From the NCBI GenBank assembly GCA_902558435.1, contig CACEDU010000003.1, forward strand, positions 62,001-126,000: a DNA stretch of 64,000 nt, written 5' to 3'. The notes below the pieces were generated by a model, which was not told where the DNA came from, did not search any database, and worked only from the letters and a program-made list of their open reading frames with translations. Made by a program: the position numbers and the translations under genes. Shown piece after piece: positions 42,145-50,945 of this stretch. The DNA comes from an uncultured Pelagibacteraceae bacterium. Lineage in GTDB: Bacteria; Pseudomonadota; Alphaproteobacteria; Pelagibacterales; Pelagibacteraceae. The number at the start of each line of letters is the position of its first letter. Positions within the stretch are counted from its first letter, which is position 1.

Positions 42145-43452
42145 ATGTTAAATATAAAAAGAATTTTTGAGACTATTGCTGATGCTGGACAAAAGATTTT
42201 AGAAAAAAAATCCTTTAAAAGTATTACAAAAAAAAGAGATTTATTAGATCTTTGTGATGACCTATTGTCCACAAAAGGCGCAGCTTTTGGAATTACCCTC
42301 GCAAGAGATATATTATTTAGATATCAAAACTTATCTGAAGAAGAAAAAAACAAATTTTTAATCGACGTTAATGAAAAATATAAACCAGATCCATCAAAAA
42401 TTGATGAAGCTATTAAGAGATATAGTGACAAGCAAGATGACTATTCAATTCTAAATTTATCAAAAGTAACCTCTGGCATTAGAAAAGAACTATTTGTTAG
42501 ACTAAACATGGCCCCTAACGGAACTTCAGAAATTGTATCTTTAAGGGAAGACCTATTAAAATTAATGAAGGATAAACCCGAGTTAAAAAGCCTAGACTAT
42601 GATTTAATTGATATATTTAAAAATTGGTTCAACCCAGGATTTTTAAAACTAAGAAAAATAACTTGGGATACTAAAGCTGCAATTTTAGAAAAATTATTGA
42701 AATACGAAAAAGTTCATTCAATGAAAGATATGAACGAATTAAAAAGAAGACTCGGAAAAGATAGAAGGTTTTTTGCTTATTTTCATCCTGCTTTGGAGGA
42801 TGAGCCTATTATATTTGTTGAAATAGCTTTAACCAAAGGATTAAGTCAATCGATACAAGAGTTAACAAGACCTTCAGACGAAAAAGTAAAGAACTATGAT
42901 ACAGCAACTTTCTATTCAATAAGCAACTGTCAAGATGGTTTATCAAGAGTAACTTTAGGAAATTTTTTAATTAAAAGAGTTGTTTATGAACTTCAAGAAG
43001 AACTTCCAGATGTTAAATATTTTGGAACCCTATCACCAATGGTGGGATTTGCTGATTGGTTTAAAAAAATGGACAGTACTCAAGCTACTGGGATATTAGG
43101 AGAGGCAAACAAAAATAGTTTAGATTTTTTAAAGTCTTCTGATTTAAAAATTGGAGATAAAAGAATTGCTGATAATAAAGCCTTGATTTGTAAACTAGCG
43201 GTAAATTATTTAGCAAAACAGAAAAATGATTTTGGTTTTCCAATAAATGATGTTTGTAGATTTCATTTAAAAAATGGAGCAGATATTGACGATATAGCAG
43301 TAAATGCAAATGTTTCAGAGGTAGGATTTAAAAGATCTTTTGGTGTAATGGTTAATTATCGATATGAATTGGCAAAAATTGAAAAAAATCACCAAGAGTA
43401 TGTAAACGAGAAGAAAGTTAATATATCCAACAAAGTTAAAAAACATGTCTAA
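42145..43452 (+). CDS. malonyl-CoA decarboxylase
   Basis: Converts malonyl-CoA to acetyl-CoA and CO2. The 435-residue protein has the MCD layout: a helical N-terminal half with G-F-L-K-L-R-K-I-T-W-D-T, then a GNAT-like C-terminal half with H-P-A-L-E-D-E-P-I-I-F-V-E-I-A-L-T-K-G, A-T-F-Y-S-I-S-N-C-Q-D-G-L, and F-G-T-L-S-P-M-V-G-F. These blocks are characteristic and uncommon elsewhere. It is read after the TRAP genes and overlaps dusA by 8 bp, which suggests co-transcription. No malonyl-CoA synthetase gene is adjacent; the CoA-transferase at 38-39 kb could supply malonyl-CoA. Confidence 0.88.
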   Translation: MLNIKRIFETIADAGQKILEKKSFKSITKKRDLLDLCDDLLSTKGAAFGITLARDILFRYQNLSEEEKNKFLIDVNEKYKPDPSKIDEAIKRYSDKQDDYSILNLSKVTSGIRKELFVRLNMAPNGTSEIVSLREDLLKLMKDKPELKSLDYDLIDIFKNWFNPGFLKLRKITWDTKAAILEKLLKYEKVHSMKDMNELKRRLGKDRRFFAYFHPALEDEPIIFVEIALTKGLSQSIQELTRPSDEKVKNYDTATFYSISNCQDGLSRVTLGNFLIKRVVYELQEELPDVKYFGTLSPMVGFADWFKKMDSTQATGILGEANKNSLDFLKSSDLKIGDKRIADNKALICKLAVNYLAKQKNDFGFPINDVCRFHLKNGADIDDIAVNANVSEVGFKRSFGVMVNYRYELAKIEKNHQEYVNEKKVNISNKVKKHV

Positions 43453-44446
43453 GATTAATAGATTGGTATCAGTTGCTCCTATGATGGATTGCACTGATAG
43501 GCATGAAAGATACTTTTTAAGATTGATAAGTAAACATGTGCTTCTTTATACAGAAATGGTGGTTTCAGAAGCAATTGATAGAGGAGATAAAGATAAATTA
43601 TTATCCTTTGATCTAAGAGAAAAACCAGTTGCTTTACAATTAGGTGGCTCTACGCCAAAATTATTAGCAAATGCTGCCAAAATTGGCGAAGATTATGGTT
43701 ATGATGAAATTAATTTAAACTTAGGTTGTCCAAGTAAAAAAGTCCAAAAAAATAGATTTGGCGCATGTTTAATCAAGGAACCAAATTTAGTGGCTGATTG
43801 TTTGTCAGAAATGATTAACGCAACATCTTTGCCAGTTACAGTTAAGACAAGAATTGGATATGACGATGTTGAGGATTACGAACATTTTTTTAATTTCATA
43901 AAAACTTTAAAGGAGACTGGGGTTAAAACTTTTATAATTCATGCAAGAAAAGCCATGTTAGGTAAATTTACGCCTAAGCAAAATCTTAATATACCTCCAT
44001 TAAAATATGATTATGTGTATAAACTAAAGCAAGATTTCAAAGATCTTGAAATAATTATTAATGGTGGTGTCACTTCAGTTGAAGAAGTAAAAGATCATTT
44101 AGATAAAGTAGATGGAGCAATGATTGGAAGATCTGTTTATCATTCTCCTTACCTTTTAGCTGATATTGAAAAAGAGATTTTTAATAATAGTGATGTTAAA
44201 GAGCGAGAAGAAATTGTTGAGGAGTTAATTGACTATGTTAAGGTTCAGGTACAAATGGGTACAAGAGTAAATCAAGTTATGAGACATACACTAGGTTTAT
44301 TCCATGGACAAACAGGTTCAAGCCATTGGAAAAGATATTTGAGTGAAAATATGTGTGTAAGAGATGCGGATGTAAAAAAAATCGATCATATTATGGATAA
44401 AGTTAGACTTTCTCCTAAATTACATTCGGCAGGTCGAATTGATTAA
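43445..44446 (+). CDS. dusA: tRNA-dihydrouridine synthase A
   Basis: FMN-dependent reductase that makes dihydrouridine at positions 20/20a of tRNA D-loops. Within 333 residues are the DusA-type V-A-P-M-M-D-C-T-D-R-H, A-L-Q-L-G-G-S, the catalytic cysteine region N-L-N-L-G-C-P-S-K-K-V, V-K-T-R-I-G, I-I-H-A-R-K and I-N-G-G-V flavin motifs, and G-A-M-I-G-R near the end. The ATG lies inside the end of the malonyl-CoA decarboxylase gene. A housekeeping gene carried in a catabolic string. Confidence 0.92.
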   Translation: MSKINRLVSVAPMMDCTDRHERYFLRLISKHVLLYTEMVVSEAIDRGDKDKLLSFDLREKPVALQLGGSTPKLLANAAKIGEDYGYDEINLNLGCPSKKVQKNRFGACLIKEPNLVADCLSEMINATSLPVTVKTRIGYDDVEDYEHFFNFIKTLKETGVKTFIIHARKAMLGKFTPKQNLNIPPLKYDYVYKLKQDFKDLEIIINGGVTSVEEVKDHLDKVDGAMIGRSVYHSPYLLADIEKEIFNNSDVKEREEIVEELIDYVKVQVQMGTRVNQVMRHTLGLFHGQTGSSHWKRYLSENMCVRDADVKKIDHIMDKVRLSPKLHSAGRID

Positions 44447-45269
44447 TACTATTCTTTCTAATCAGTATTATCTTTTAATTTTATTAATGATAATAACTGC
44501 TTTTCCTGTAGGATTTTTTGCAGGTTACTTTGGGATAGGTGGAGGCCTAATTTCTGTGCCTGTACTTTTTTTTATTTTTGAAACAGCAGATGTCGATGAA
44601 TCTTATTTGATGCATCTTTCAGTAGGAACCGCTTTTTCTATTACAATTTTTACTGCTTTTGTATCAGTTATGACTCATAGAAAACATAAAGCTGTAGATA
44701 CAAATATTTTAAAAACTTATGGTCTATTTGTTATATTTGGAGTTTTGCTTGGTACATACATGGCAGCATTGTTAAATACAAAATCTTTGGTTTTATTTTT
44801 TACTGTAGTTGTATATTTTTTTGGTGGATATTTATTACTAGTAAAACAGGAATTAAAAAAAAATAAAAAGTTTAAGTTTCTGCCTAAAGCAACGTTTGGT
44901 TTCATATCTGGCTTTATATCTGCACCTATGGGTATTACAGGAGCTATGATGAATGTTCCAATCCTAAGATATTTTGGATATCCTATAAGTAGAGCAATTG
45001 GAAGTTCTGCTGCAATAGGATTTATAATAGCATCTATTGGCTCAATTGGTTTTTTGACATCTGGTTTTTTACTAAATGCAAATCTTCCTTTAAGCTTAGG
45101 TTTTGTAAATATTCCTGCTTTTTTAATATTTATTCCAATTACATCTTTTATGGCTAGAGTTGGAGCAAATATGGTTCACACCACAGATAAAAATAAAACT
45201 CAAAGAATGTTTGGGGTATTTTTATATGTAATAGGGACTCTCTTTTTGATTAGATTCTTAGATCTTTAA
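44439..45269 (+). CDS. TauE/SafE-family membrane transporter
   Basis: A 276-residue membrane protein with about eight helices and both family motifs: F-F-A-G-Y-F-G-I-G-G-G-L-I-S-V-P near 25-41 and the second-half F-I-S-A-P-M-G-I-T-G-A-M-M-N-V-P. The start is a TTG overlapping the dusA stop by 8 bp; the first ATG would lie at codon 17, leaving a very short first helix, so TTG is preferred. Third TauE paralogue of the window; ligand unknown, though the nearby CoA/malonate module suggests an organic anion. Confidence 0.78.
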   Translation: MINTILSNQYYLLILLMIITAFPVGFFAGYFGIGGGLISVPVLFFIFETADVDESYLMHLSVGTAFSITIFTAFVSVMTHRKHKAVDTNILKTYGLFVIFGVLLGTYMAALLNTKSLVLFFTVVVYFFGGYLLLVKQELKKNKKFKFLPKATFGFISGFISAPMGITGAMMNVPILRYFGYPISRAIGSSAAIGFIIASIGSIGFLTSGFLLNANLPLSLGFVNIPAFLIFIPITSFMARVGANMVHTTDKNKTQRMFGVFLYVIGTLFLIRFLDL

Positions 45270-46724
45270 TTAAATCTTTTGATCGTATTCACCTATTTTA
45301 CCAGTTTTTTGAAGCAAATCGTCAATAAAATCGAATATTTTTTTCTTTCTTTCATCAGAAGTTGGACTTTCGGTAACGACTACTAGCGAAGGTTTATTAG
45401 ATGAGGCCCTTATTAAACCCCAAGAGCCGTCTTTAAAAGAAAATCTGATACCATTTACTGTAAGTATGTCCTCAATTTCCTGATTATCAATTTGAACATT
45501 ATTTGTTTTTAAATTCTCAATTTGTTTAATTATTTCTTCAACAACTTGATATTTTTCATTATCCTCACAAAAAGGAGCCATGGTAGGTGATTGATAGGTA
45601 TTAGGTAATTCACTCATGATCTCACTCATTTTTTTATGATTATTATTTAGTAAATGGCAAACTTGAATAGCTGAATTTATACCATCATCATATCCGTAAC
45701 CTAAAGGTTTGTTAAAAAAGAAATGACCACTTTTTTCAAAGCCTGCAAGTGCTTTTTCATTATTTACTTTTCTTTTGATATGGGAATGTCCAGTTTTCCA
45801 ATACAATGTTTCACACAAGTTATTTTTCAAAACTTCATCTGTTGAATACAGTCCAGTTGACTTAACATCTACAATAAATTTAGACCCCTTATGGTTTGAA
45901 GATAAGTTCCTTGCAATCAATAATCCAATTTTATCTGAAAAAATTTCATTACCATTGTTATCAATTACACCTACACGATCTCCATCTCCATCAAATCCAA
46001 ATCCGATATCAGCATTATTATCTTTTACAGATTCACTTATTGCATGTAACATTTCAAGATCTTCAGGATTAGGATTGTACTTTGGAAAAGTATAGTCCAA
46101 ATTGCAATCTAGCTCTATTACATCACATCCTATTCCTCTTAAAATATCTGGTGCAAATATTCCTGCTGTTCCATTTCCACAGGCAACTACAGCTTTAATT
46201 TTTTTCTTAATTTTATTTTTATTTATAAGATCATCTTTATAAACACTTTGAAAATCACTAATTTCTTTTTCATTTCCTTGACCTTCAATAAATTTATTAT
46301 TTAAGGTTATATCTTTTAATTCTTTCATCTCTTCCGGTGCATGGGTTAATCCTTTCTTTATTCCCATCTTTACACCTGTCCAACCATTTTCATTATGACT
46401 TGCTGTCACCATTGCAACAGCATCACTTTCTAAATTGAATTGTGCAAAATAAACCATCGGTGATAACGCTAATCCCACATCTTCAACATAACAACCGGTT
46501 GATATCAGTCCTGTTTTCAAAGCTGATTTTATTTCTTCACTATAAGATCTGTAATCATGACCAACTATGATTCTTGGATTACTTTTATTTGTATGATTAA
46601 TAATTTGTGTTCCTAAACCTTTTCCCAAATTTGTCACACCTTCTAAATTGATATTATCAGGGTACAACCATCGCGCGTCGTACTCTCTAAAGCCAAAAGG
46701 ATCAATTTTTATTGAATTATTCAT
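45270..46724 (-). CDS. phosphomannomutase/phosphoglucomutase
   Basis: Alpha-D-phosphohexomutase of 484 residues supplying mannose-1-phosphate or glucose-1-phosphate for surface polysaccharides. The phosphoserine loop is T-A-S109-H-N-E-N-G-W-T-G-V-K, the magnesium loop is G-F-D-G-D-G-D-R-V-G, and the substrate loop reads G-F-E-K-S-G-H-F-F-F. The C-terminal T-E-S-P-T-S-D-E-R closes around phosphate. Sequence cannot separate ManB from dual-specific PMM/PGM. Divergent from nrdA across 158 bp. Confidence 0.88.
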   Translation of the reverse strand: MNNSIKIDPFGFREYDARWLYPDNINLEGVTNLGKGLGTQIINHTNKSNPRIIVGHDYRSYSEEIKSALKTGLISTGCYVEDVGLALSPMVYFAQFNLESDAVAMVTASHNENGWTGVKMGIKKGLTHAPEEMKELKDITLNNKFIEGQGNEKEISDFQSVYKDDLINKNKIKKKIKAVVACGNGTAGIFAPDILRGIGCDVIELDCNLDYTFPKYNPNPEDLEMLHAISESVKDNNADIGFGFDGDGDRVGVIDNNGNEIFSDKIGLLIARNLSSNHKGSKFIVDVKSTGLYSTDEVLKNNLCETLYWKTGHSHIKRKVNNEKALAGFEKSGHFFFNKPLGYGYDDGINSAIQVCHLLNNNHKKMSEIMSELPNTYQSPTMAPFCEDNEKYQVVEEIIKQIENLKTNNVQIDNQEIEDILTVNGIRFSFKDGSWGLIRASSNKPSLVVVTESPTSDERKKKIFDFIDDLLQKTGKIGEYDQKI

Positions 46725-46798
46725 GTTAATATTTTTATATTTTGTTTATTTTTTTATTGATAATTTTTTCTTAAGTTCTATAAATGTTCTATTGATTT

Positions 46799-46846
46799 GT
46801 TGGTCATATAGTGTATTTACCAAACCATCATACAACATCTAGTTGT
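46799..46846 (+). promoter_or_regulatory. candidate tandem NrdR boxes upstream of nrdA
   Basis: The half-site ATATAGTGT ends at 46814, and an inverted repeat ACAAC-5 nt-GTTGT lies at 46832-46846. The centres are about 32 bp apart, like the paired NrdR boxes found before ribonucleotide-reductase genes. The left half of the first box is poor, so this is only suggestive. Confidence 0.35.
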
Positions 46847-46882
46847 TTTACTTAATTAAGTATAGTACAAAAAAGGAGCTAA

Positions 46883-48820
46883 ATGAACAAGATTTTATCA
46901 CAAGCTATTAGGAAAGCTGTCTCTGATTATACACCAAATGTGAATCAAGATCCTAAAGATAAAAGATTAGATTTATTTTCTCTCAACAGCGAAACAGAAC
47001 TATTTCAAAATTCAAAAGGCATAACAATTAAAATTGATAGAAGTAGAGATGATAATTTAACTGACTTTGGAAAAGCTACTCTTAAAGATAGATATTTGGG
47101 TGCTAACGAATCTTTTCAAGACTTGTTTGCTAGAGTTGCAAGTCATTATGCTGATGATAACTTACACGCTCAAAGATTATATAATTACATTAGCAATCTT
47201 TGGTTCATGCCAGCAACACCAGTTTTATCAAATGGAGGAACTACAAGAGGATTGCCAATATCTTGTTTTCTAAATGAAGCTAGCGATAGCCTTAACGGTA
47301 TTCTTGATCTATGGAGTGAGAACGTTTGGCTTGCAGCACGTGGTGGAGGTATCGGAAGCTACTGGGGAAATCTTAGATCAATAGGTGAGAAAATTGGAAG
47401 AGTTGGTAAAACCTCAGGCATAATTCCATTTATTAAAGTGATGGACTCTTTGACTATGGCAATTAGCCAAGGCTCATTAAGAAGAGGCTCTGCAGCTTGT
47501 TATATTCCAATAGATCATCCAGAGATTGAAGAATTCATTGAAATGAGAAGACCAACTGGAGGAGATCCAAATAGAAAATCATTAAATTTACACCACGGTG
47601 TTTTAGTTTCAGATGCATTTATGAGAGCTGTTGAGCTTGATGAACAATGGGGGCTAAAAAGCCCAAAAGATGGAGCGGTTCAAGCAACAGTTTCTGCAAG
47701 AAATTTATGGATAAGATTATTGACAGCAAGAATTGAAACAGGAGAACCATATATTGTCTTCATTGATACTGTTAACAGACAAATTCCTCAACACCATAAA
47801 CTTGCTGGTCTTAATGTTAAAACTTCAAATCTTTGTAGTGAGATTACACTTCCAACAGGAATTGATAAAGATGGAAGAGATAGAACTGCTGTATGCTGCT
47901 TGTCATCTTTAAATGTTGAAAAATATGATGAGTGGAAAGATGATGAAAACTTTATTCAAGATGTTATGAAATTTTTAGACAATGTTATGACTGACTTTAT
48001 AGAAAATGCACCTGAGCAATTTAGTGATGCAACCTATTCAGCAATGAGAGAACGAAGTGTTGGATTGGGTGTGATGGGACTTCATTCTTATTATCAAAAG
48101 AAAATGATCCCTATCGAGTCTGTTATGAGTAAAGCTTGGAACAAAAAGATCTTTGAGCATATTCATAAAAATGTTGATAAAGCATCTAAAGATTTGGCAG
48201 AGGAAAGAGGACCATGCCCAGATGCTGCAGATTACGGAATTATGGAGAGGTTTTCTAACAAAACTGCAATAGCTCCTACAGCATCTATATCTATTATATG
48301 TGGTGGAACTTCGCCTGGTGTTGAGCCAATTGCTGCAAATAGTTTCACACATAAAACACTTTCAGGATCATTCAATGTACGTAATAAATATTTAAGAAAA
48401 TTATTGGAAAAACATGGAAAGGACACAGATGAAGTTTGGTCAAGCATTACAACTAACCAAGGGTCTGTTTCACATTTAGATTTCTTAACTCAAGATGAAA
48501 AAGACGTTTTTAAAACAGCTTTTGAGTTAGATCAAAGATGGCTCGTAGATTTAAGTGCGGATAGAACACCTCACATTTCTCAAGCTCAATCTATTAACTT
48601 ATTTTTACCTGCAGACGTACATAAAAGGGATTTGCATCAAATTCACTTCCAAGCTTGGAAGAAAGGTTTGAAGAGTCTTTATTACTGCAGGTCTAAATCA
48701 ATACAGCGTGCTGAAAATGTTAATGATGCAAACTCAACAGACATTGCAGCAAACGTCTATAAATCCAAAGAAGAAAATAATAACCAACAAGATTATGAGG
48801 AGTGTTTATCGTGTCAGTAG
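46883..48820 (+). CDS. nrdA: class I ribonucleoside-diphosphate reductase, alpha subunit
   Basis: Catalytic subunit making deoxynucleotides from ribonucleoside diphosphates. The 645-residue chain starts close to the barrel with no room for an N-terminal ATP-cone, so dATP overall-activity inhibition is probably missing. Visible are F-M-P-A-T-P-V-L-S-N-G-G, C128 (P-I-S-C-F), the barrel N-L-C-S-E active-site triad region, C-C-L-S-S-L-N-V-E, and the C-terminal C-L-S-C thiol pair that would shuttle reducing equivalents. A GGAG ribosome site precedes ATG. Overlaps nrdB by 10 bp. Confidence 0.92.
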   Translation: MNKILSQAIRKAVSDYTPNVNQDPKDKRLDLFSLNSETELFQNSKGITIKIDRSRDDNLTDFGKATLKDRYLGANESFQDLFARVASHYADDNLHAQRLYNYISNLWFMPATPVLSNGGTTRGLPISCFLNEASDSLNGILDLWSENVWLAARGGGIGSYWGNLRSIGEKIGRVGKTSGIIPFIKVMDSLTMAISQGSLRRGSAACYIPIDHPEIEEFIEMRRPTGGDPNRKSLNLHHGVLVSDAFMRAVELDEQWGLKSPKDGAVQATVSARNLWIRLLTARIETGEPYIVFIDTVNRQIPQHHKLAGLNVKTSNLCSEITLPTGIDKDGRDRTAVCCLSSLNVEKYDEWKDDENFIQDVMKFLDNVMTDFIENAPEQFSDATYSAMRERSVGLGVMGLHSYYQKKMIPIESVMSKAWNKKIFEHIHKNVDKASKDLAEERGPCPDAADYGIMERFSNKTAIAPTASISIICGGTSPGVEPIAANSFTHKTLSGSFNVRNKYLRKLLEKHGKDTDEVWSSITTNQGSVSHLDFLTQDEKDVFKTAFELDQRWLVDLSADRTPHISQAQSINLFLPADVHKRDLHQIHFQAWKKGLKSLYYCRSKSIQRAENVNDANSTDIAANVYKSKEENNNQQDYEECLSCQ

Positions 48821-49818
48821 CAGAAAAAATAAATAAAGAAATAATTCAACCAAAAAAAATGGGTTTATTAGTTGAGAACCCAGTTTACAAACCTTTTAGA
48901 TATCCATGGTGTTATGATGCTTGGCTAACTCAACAGAGAATTCATTGGTTGCCTGAAGAAGTTCCATTAGGAGATGATGTAAGAGATTGGCAAAAAAACT
49001 TATCACAACCAGAAAAAAATTTATTAACTCAAATTTTTAGATTTTTTACTCAAGCTGATGTTGAAGTTAACAATTGTTACTTACGACACTACACAACAGT
49101 ATTTAAACCCACAGAAGTACTAATGATGATGACTGCGTTTGCATCTATGGAAACGGTTCACGTTGCAGCTTACTCACATCTTTTAGATACTATTGGAATG
49201 CCAGAGTCAGAATATTCGGCTTTCATGAAGTACAAAGAAATGAAGGATAAATATGATTACATGCAAGGCTTCAATGTAAACTCGAAAGAAGATATTGCAA
49301 AAACGGTTGCAGTATTTAGCGCATTTACAGAAGGTTTACAATTATTTGCAAGTTTTGCAATCTTACTTAACTTCCCAAGACATAATAAAATGAAAGGTAT
49401 GGGCCAAATTGTAACTTGGTCAGTAAGAGACGAAACACTTCATTGCAATTCAATGATTAGAGTTTTTAAGGAGTTTATTAAAGAAAACCCTGAAATATGG
49501 ACACCAAAACTTAAAAAAGAACTTTATGAGGCATGCAGAACTATTGTTGAGCATGAAGACTCTTTTATTGATTTAGCTTTTGAAATGGGACCTATGGAAG
49601 GTTTAACAGCAAAAGAAGTTAAAGAATATATAAGGTTTATTGCAAACAGAAGATTAGATCAGTTAGGCTTAGAACCTATTTATGACGTTCAAAAAAATCC
49701 ATTAACTTGGCTTGATACCATGTTGAATGCAGTGGAACATATGAACTTCTTTGAAGGTAGAGCAACTGAATATTCTAAAGCATCTACAAGAGGGTCTTGG
49801 ACAGAAGCTTTTTCTTGA
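48811..49818 (+). CDS. nrdB: class I ribonucleoside-diphosphate reductase, beta subunit
   Basis: Radical-generating subunit of 335 residues. I start at GTG 48811 because GAGGAG lies at 48797-48802, ideal spacing for it; the in-frame GTG at 48802 overlaps that site. Metal ligands appear as D83, E114 and H117 (A-S-M-E-T-V-H-V), with Y121 four residues later at the tyrosyl-radical position, then E in F-T-E-G-L-Q and R-D-E-T-L-H-C further on. The tyrosine argues for a class Ia-type, iron- or manganese-tyrosyl enzyme. Confidence 0.93.
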   Translation: MSVAEKINKEIIQPKKMGLLVENPVYKPFRYPWCYDAWLTQQRIHWLPEEVPLGDDVRDWQKNLSQPEKNLLTQIFRFFTQADVEVNNCYLRHYTTVFKPTEVLMMMTAFASMETVHVAAYSHLLDTIGMPESEYSAFMKYKEMKDKYDYMQGFNVNSKEDIAKTVAVFSAFTEGLQLFASFAILLNFPRHNKMKGMGQIVTWSVRDETLHCNSMIRVFKEFIKENPEIWTPKLKKELYEACRTIVEHEDSFIDLAFEMGPMEGLTAKEVKEYIRFIANRRLDQLGLEPIYDVQKNPLTWLDTMLNAVEHMNFFEGRATEYSKASTRGSWTEAFS

Positions 49819-49820
49819 GA

Positions 49821-50945
49821 TTATCTTTGATTTAATTGAAGAACCCTACGATGTTTGCTACCTTTATAGCTAGCTAGTGGTCTAATTAACTTATTTGCAG
49901 CATGCTGCTCAATAATATGTGCTGACCAGCCAGTAATTCTTGAAATAACAAAAATCGGAGTGAAAAAATCTGTATCAAATCCCATCAAATGGTAAGTTGG
50001 TCCAGTAGGGTAGTCTACATTTGGATGAATATTTTTCCTGTCTATCATTACCTTTTCTACAATATCGTAAATTTTTTCAAATTTTTTGTCTTTTTTAATT
50101 TTAGCAACTTTACCAAAATATTCCCTCATGGTTGGAACTCTAGAGTCTCCACTTTTATAAACTCTGTGACCAAAACCCATAACTACATCTTTATTATCTA
50201 AAGCTTTATTTATCCATTTAAGCGCGTTCTCAGGTTTTTTAATTTTATTCATCATATGCATTACTTCCTCGTTAGCACCGCCATGAAGGGGTCCTTTTAA
50301 ACTAGCAATTGCGCCAGTTATTGCACCATGAATATCTGATAAACTGCTTGTAATTGTTCTAGCAGTAAATGTAGAAACATTAAAACTATGTTCTGCATAC
50401 AGAATAAGAGATACATCAAATGCTTTTACAATCTCTTTGTTTGGGACTTTTCCAAAACACATATGAAAAAAGTTTTCAGAAAATGAAAGTTTGCTTTTTG
50501 GTGGTATAATTTTTTTTCCTTTTCTTGCTCTATAAAATGCAGCTAGTGCAACTGGCATTTTTGCAAAAATTCTCATAACTTTTCTCATGTTGGCCTTAGG
50601 AGAGTTATCCTTAGTCTCTTTATCTTCAAGACCCATAATACTAACAGCTGTTCTTGCAACATCCATAGGATGAGCTTTTTTTGGAAATTTTCTTATGTCG
50701 TCTATCAAAGTTTTAGATAACTTTCTTTCTTTTCTCTCTTCTTTTTCAAATTTTTTTAATTGTTTTTTGGTTGGTAGTTCCCCATTAAGTATAAGATAAG
50801 CAACTTCTTCAAATTTACATTTCGCACATAAATCTTGAGCAGCATATCCTCTATAAGTCAAAGAATTAATCTCTGGCATTACTTTTGAAACTTCTGTTTC
50901 ATCAACGACTATACCAAGTAATCCTTTTTTGATTTCGTCACTCAT
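49821..50945 (-). CDS. prpC: 2-methylcitrate synthase (citrate-synthase family)
   Basis: Joins propionyl-CoA and oxaloacetate to 2-methylcitrate. The 374-residue protein has the citrate-synthase catalytic region: H-G-G-A-N-E-E-V near 220, G-F-G-H-R-V-Y-K-S-G-D-S-R, and F-T-P-I-F-V-I-S-R-I-T-G-W-S-A-H. The short length and location immediately after prpB argue for the methylcitrate enzyme over GltA. Its start overlaps the prpB stop by 1 bp; it is last in the minus-strand prpDBC operon. Confidence 0.9.
   Translation of the reverse strand: MSDEIKKGLLGIVVDETEVSKVMPEINSLTYRGYAAQDLCAKCKFEEVAYLILNGELPTKKQLKKFEKEERKERKLSKTLIDDIRKFPKKAHPMDVARTAVSIMGLEDKETKDNSPKANMRKVMRIFAKMPVALAAFYRARKGKKIIPPKSKLSFSENFFHMCFGKVPNKEIVKAFDVSLILYAEHSFNVSTFTARTITSSLSDIHGAITGAIASLKGPLHGGANEEVMHMMNKIKKPENALKWINKALDNKDVVMGFGHRVYKSGDSRVPTMREYFGKVAKIKKDKKFEKIYDIVEKVMIDRKNIHPNVDYPTGPTYHLMGFDTDFFTPIFVISRITGWSAHIIEQHAANKLIRPLASYKGSKHRRVLQLNQR

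Noticed and set aside
45775..46095. Plus-strand frame of 106 codons inside the phosphomannomutase gene
   Set aside because: Antisense of conserved coding sequence; composition is not that of a real protein.
48038..48447. Minus-strand frames inside nrdA
   Set aside because: Overlap a conserved catalytic gene and show no recognisable protein features.
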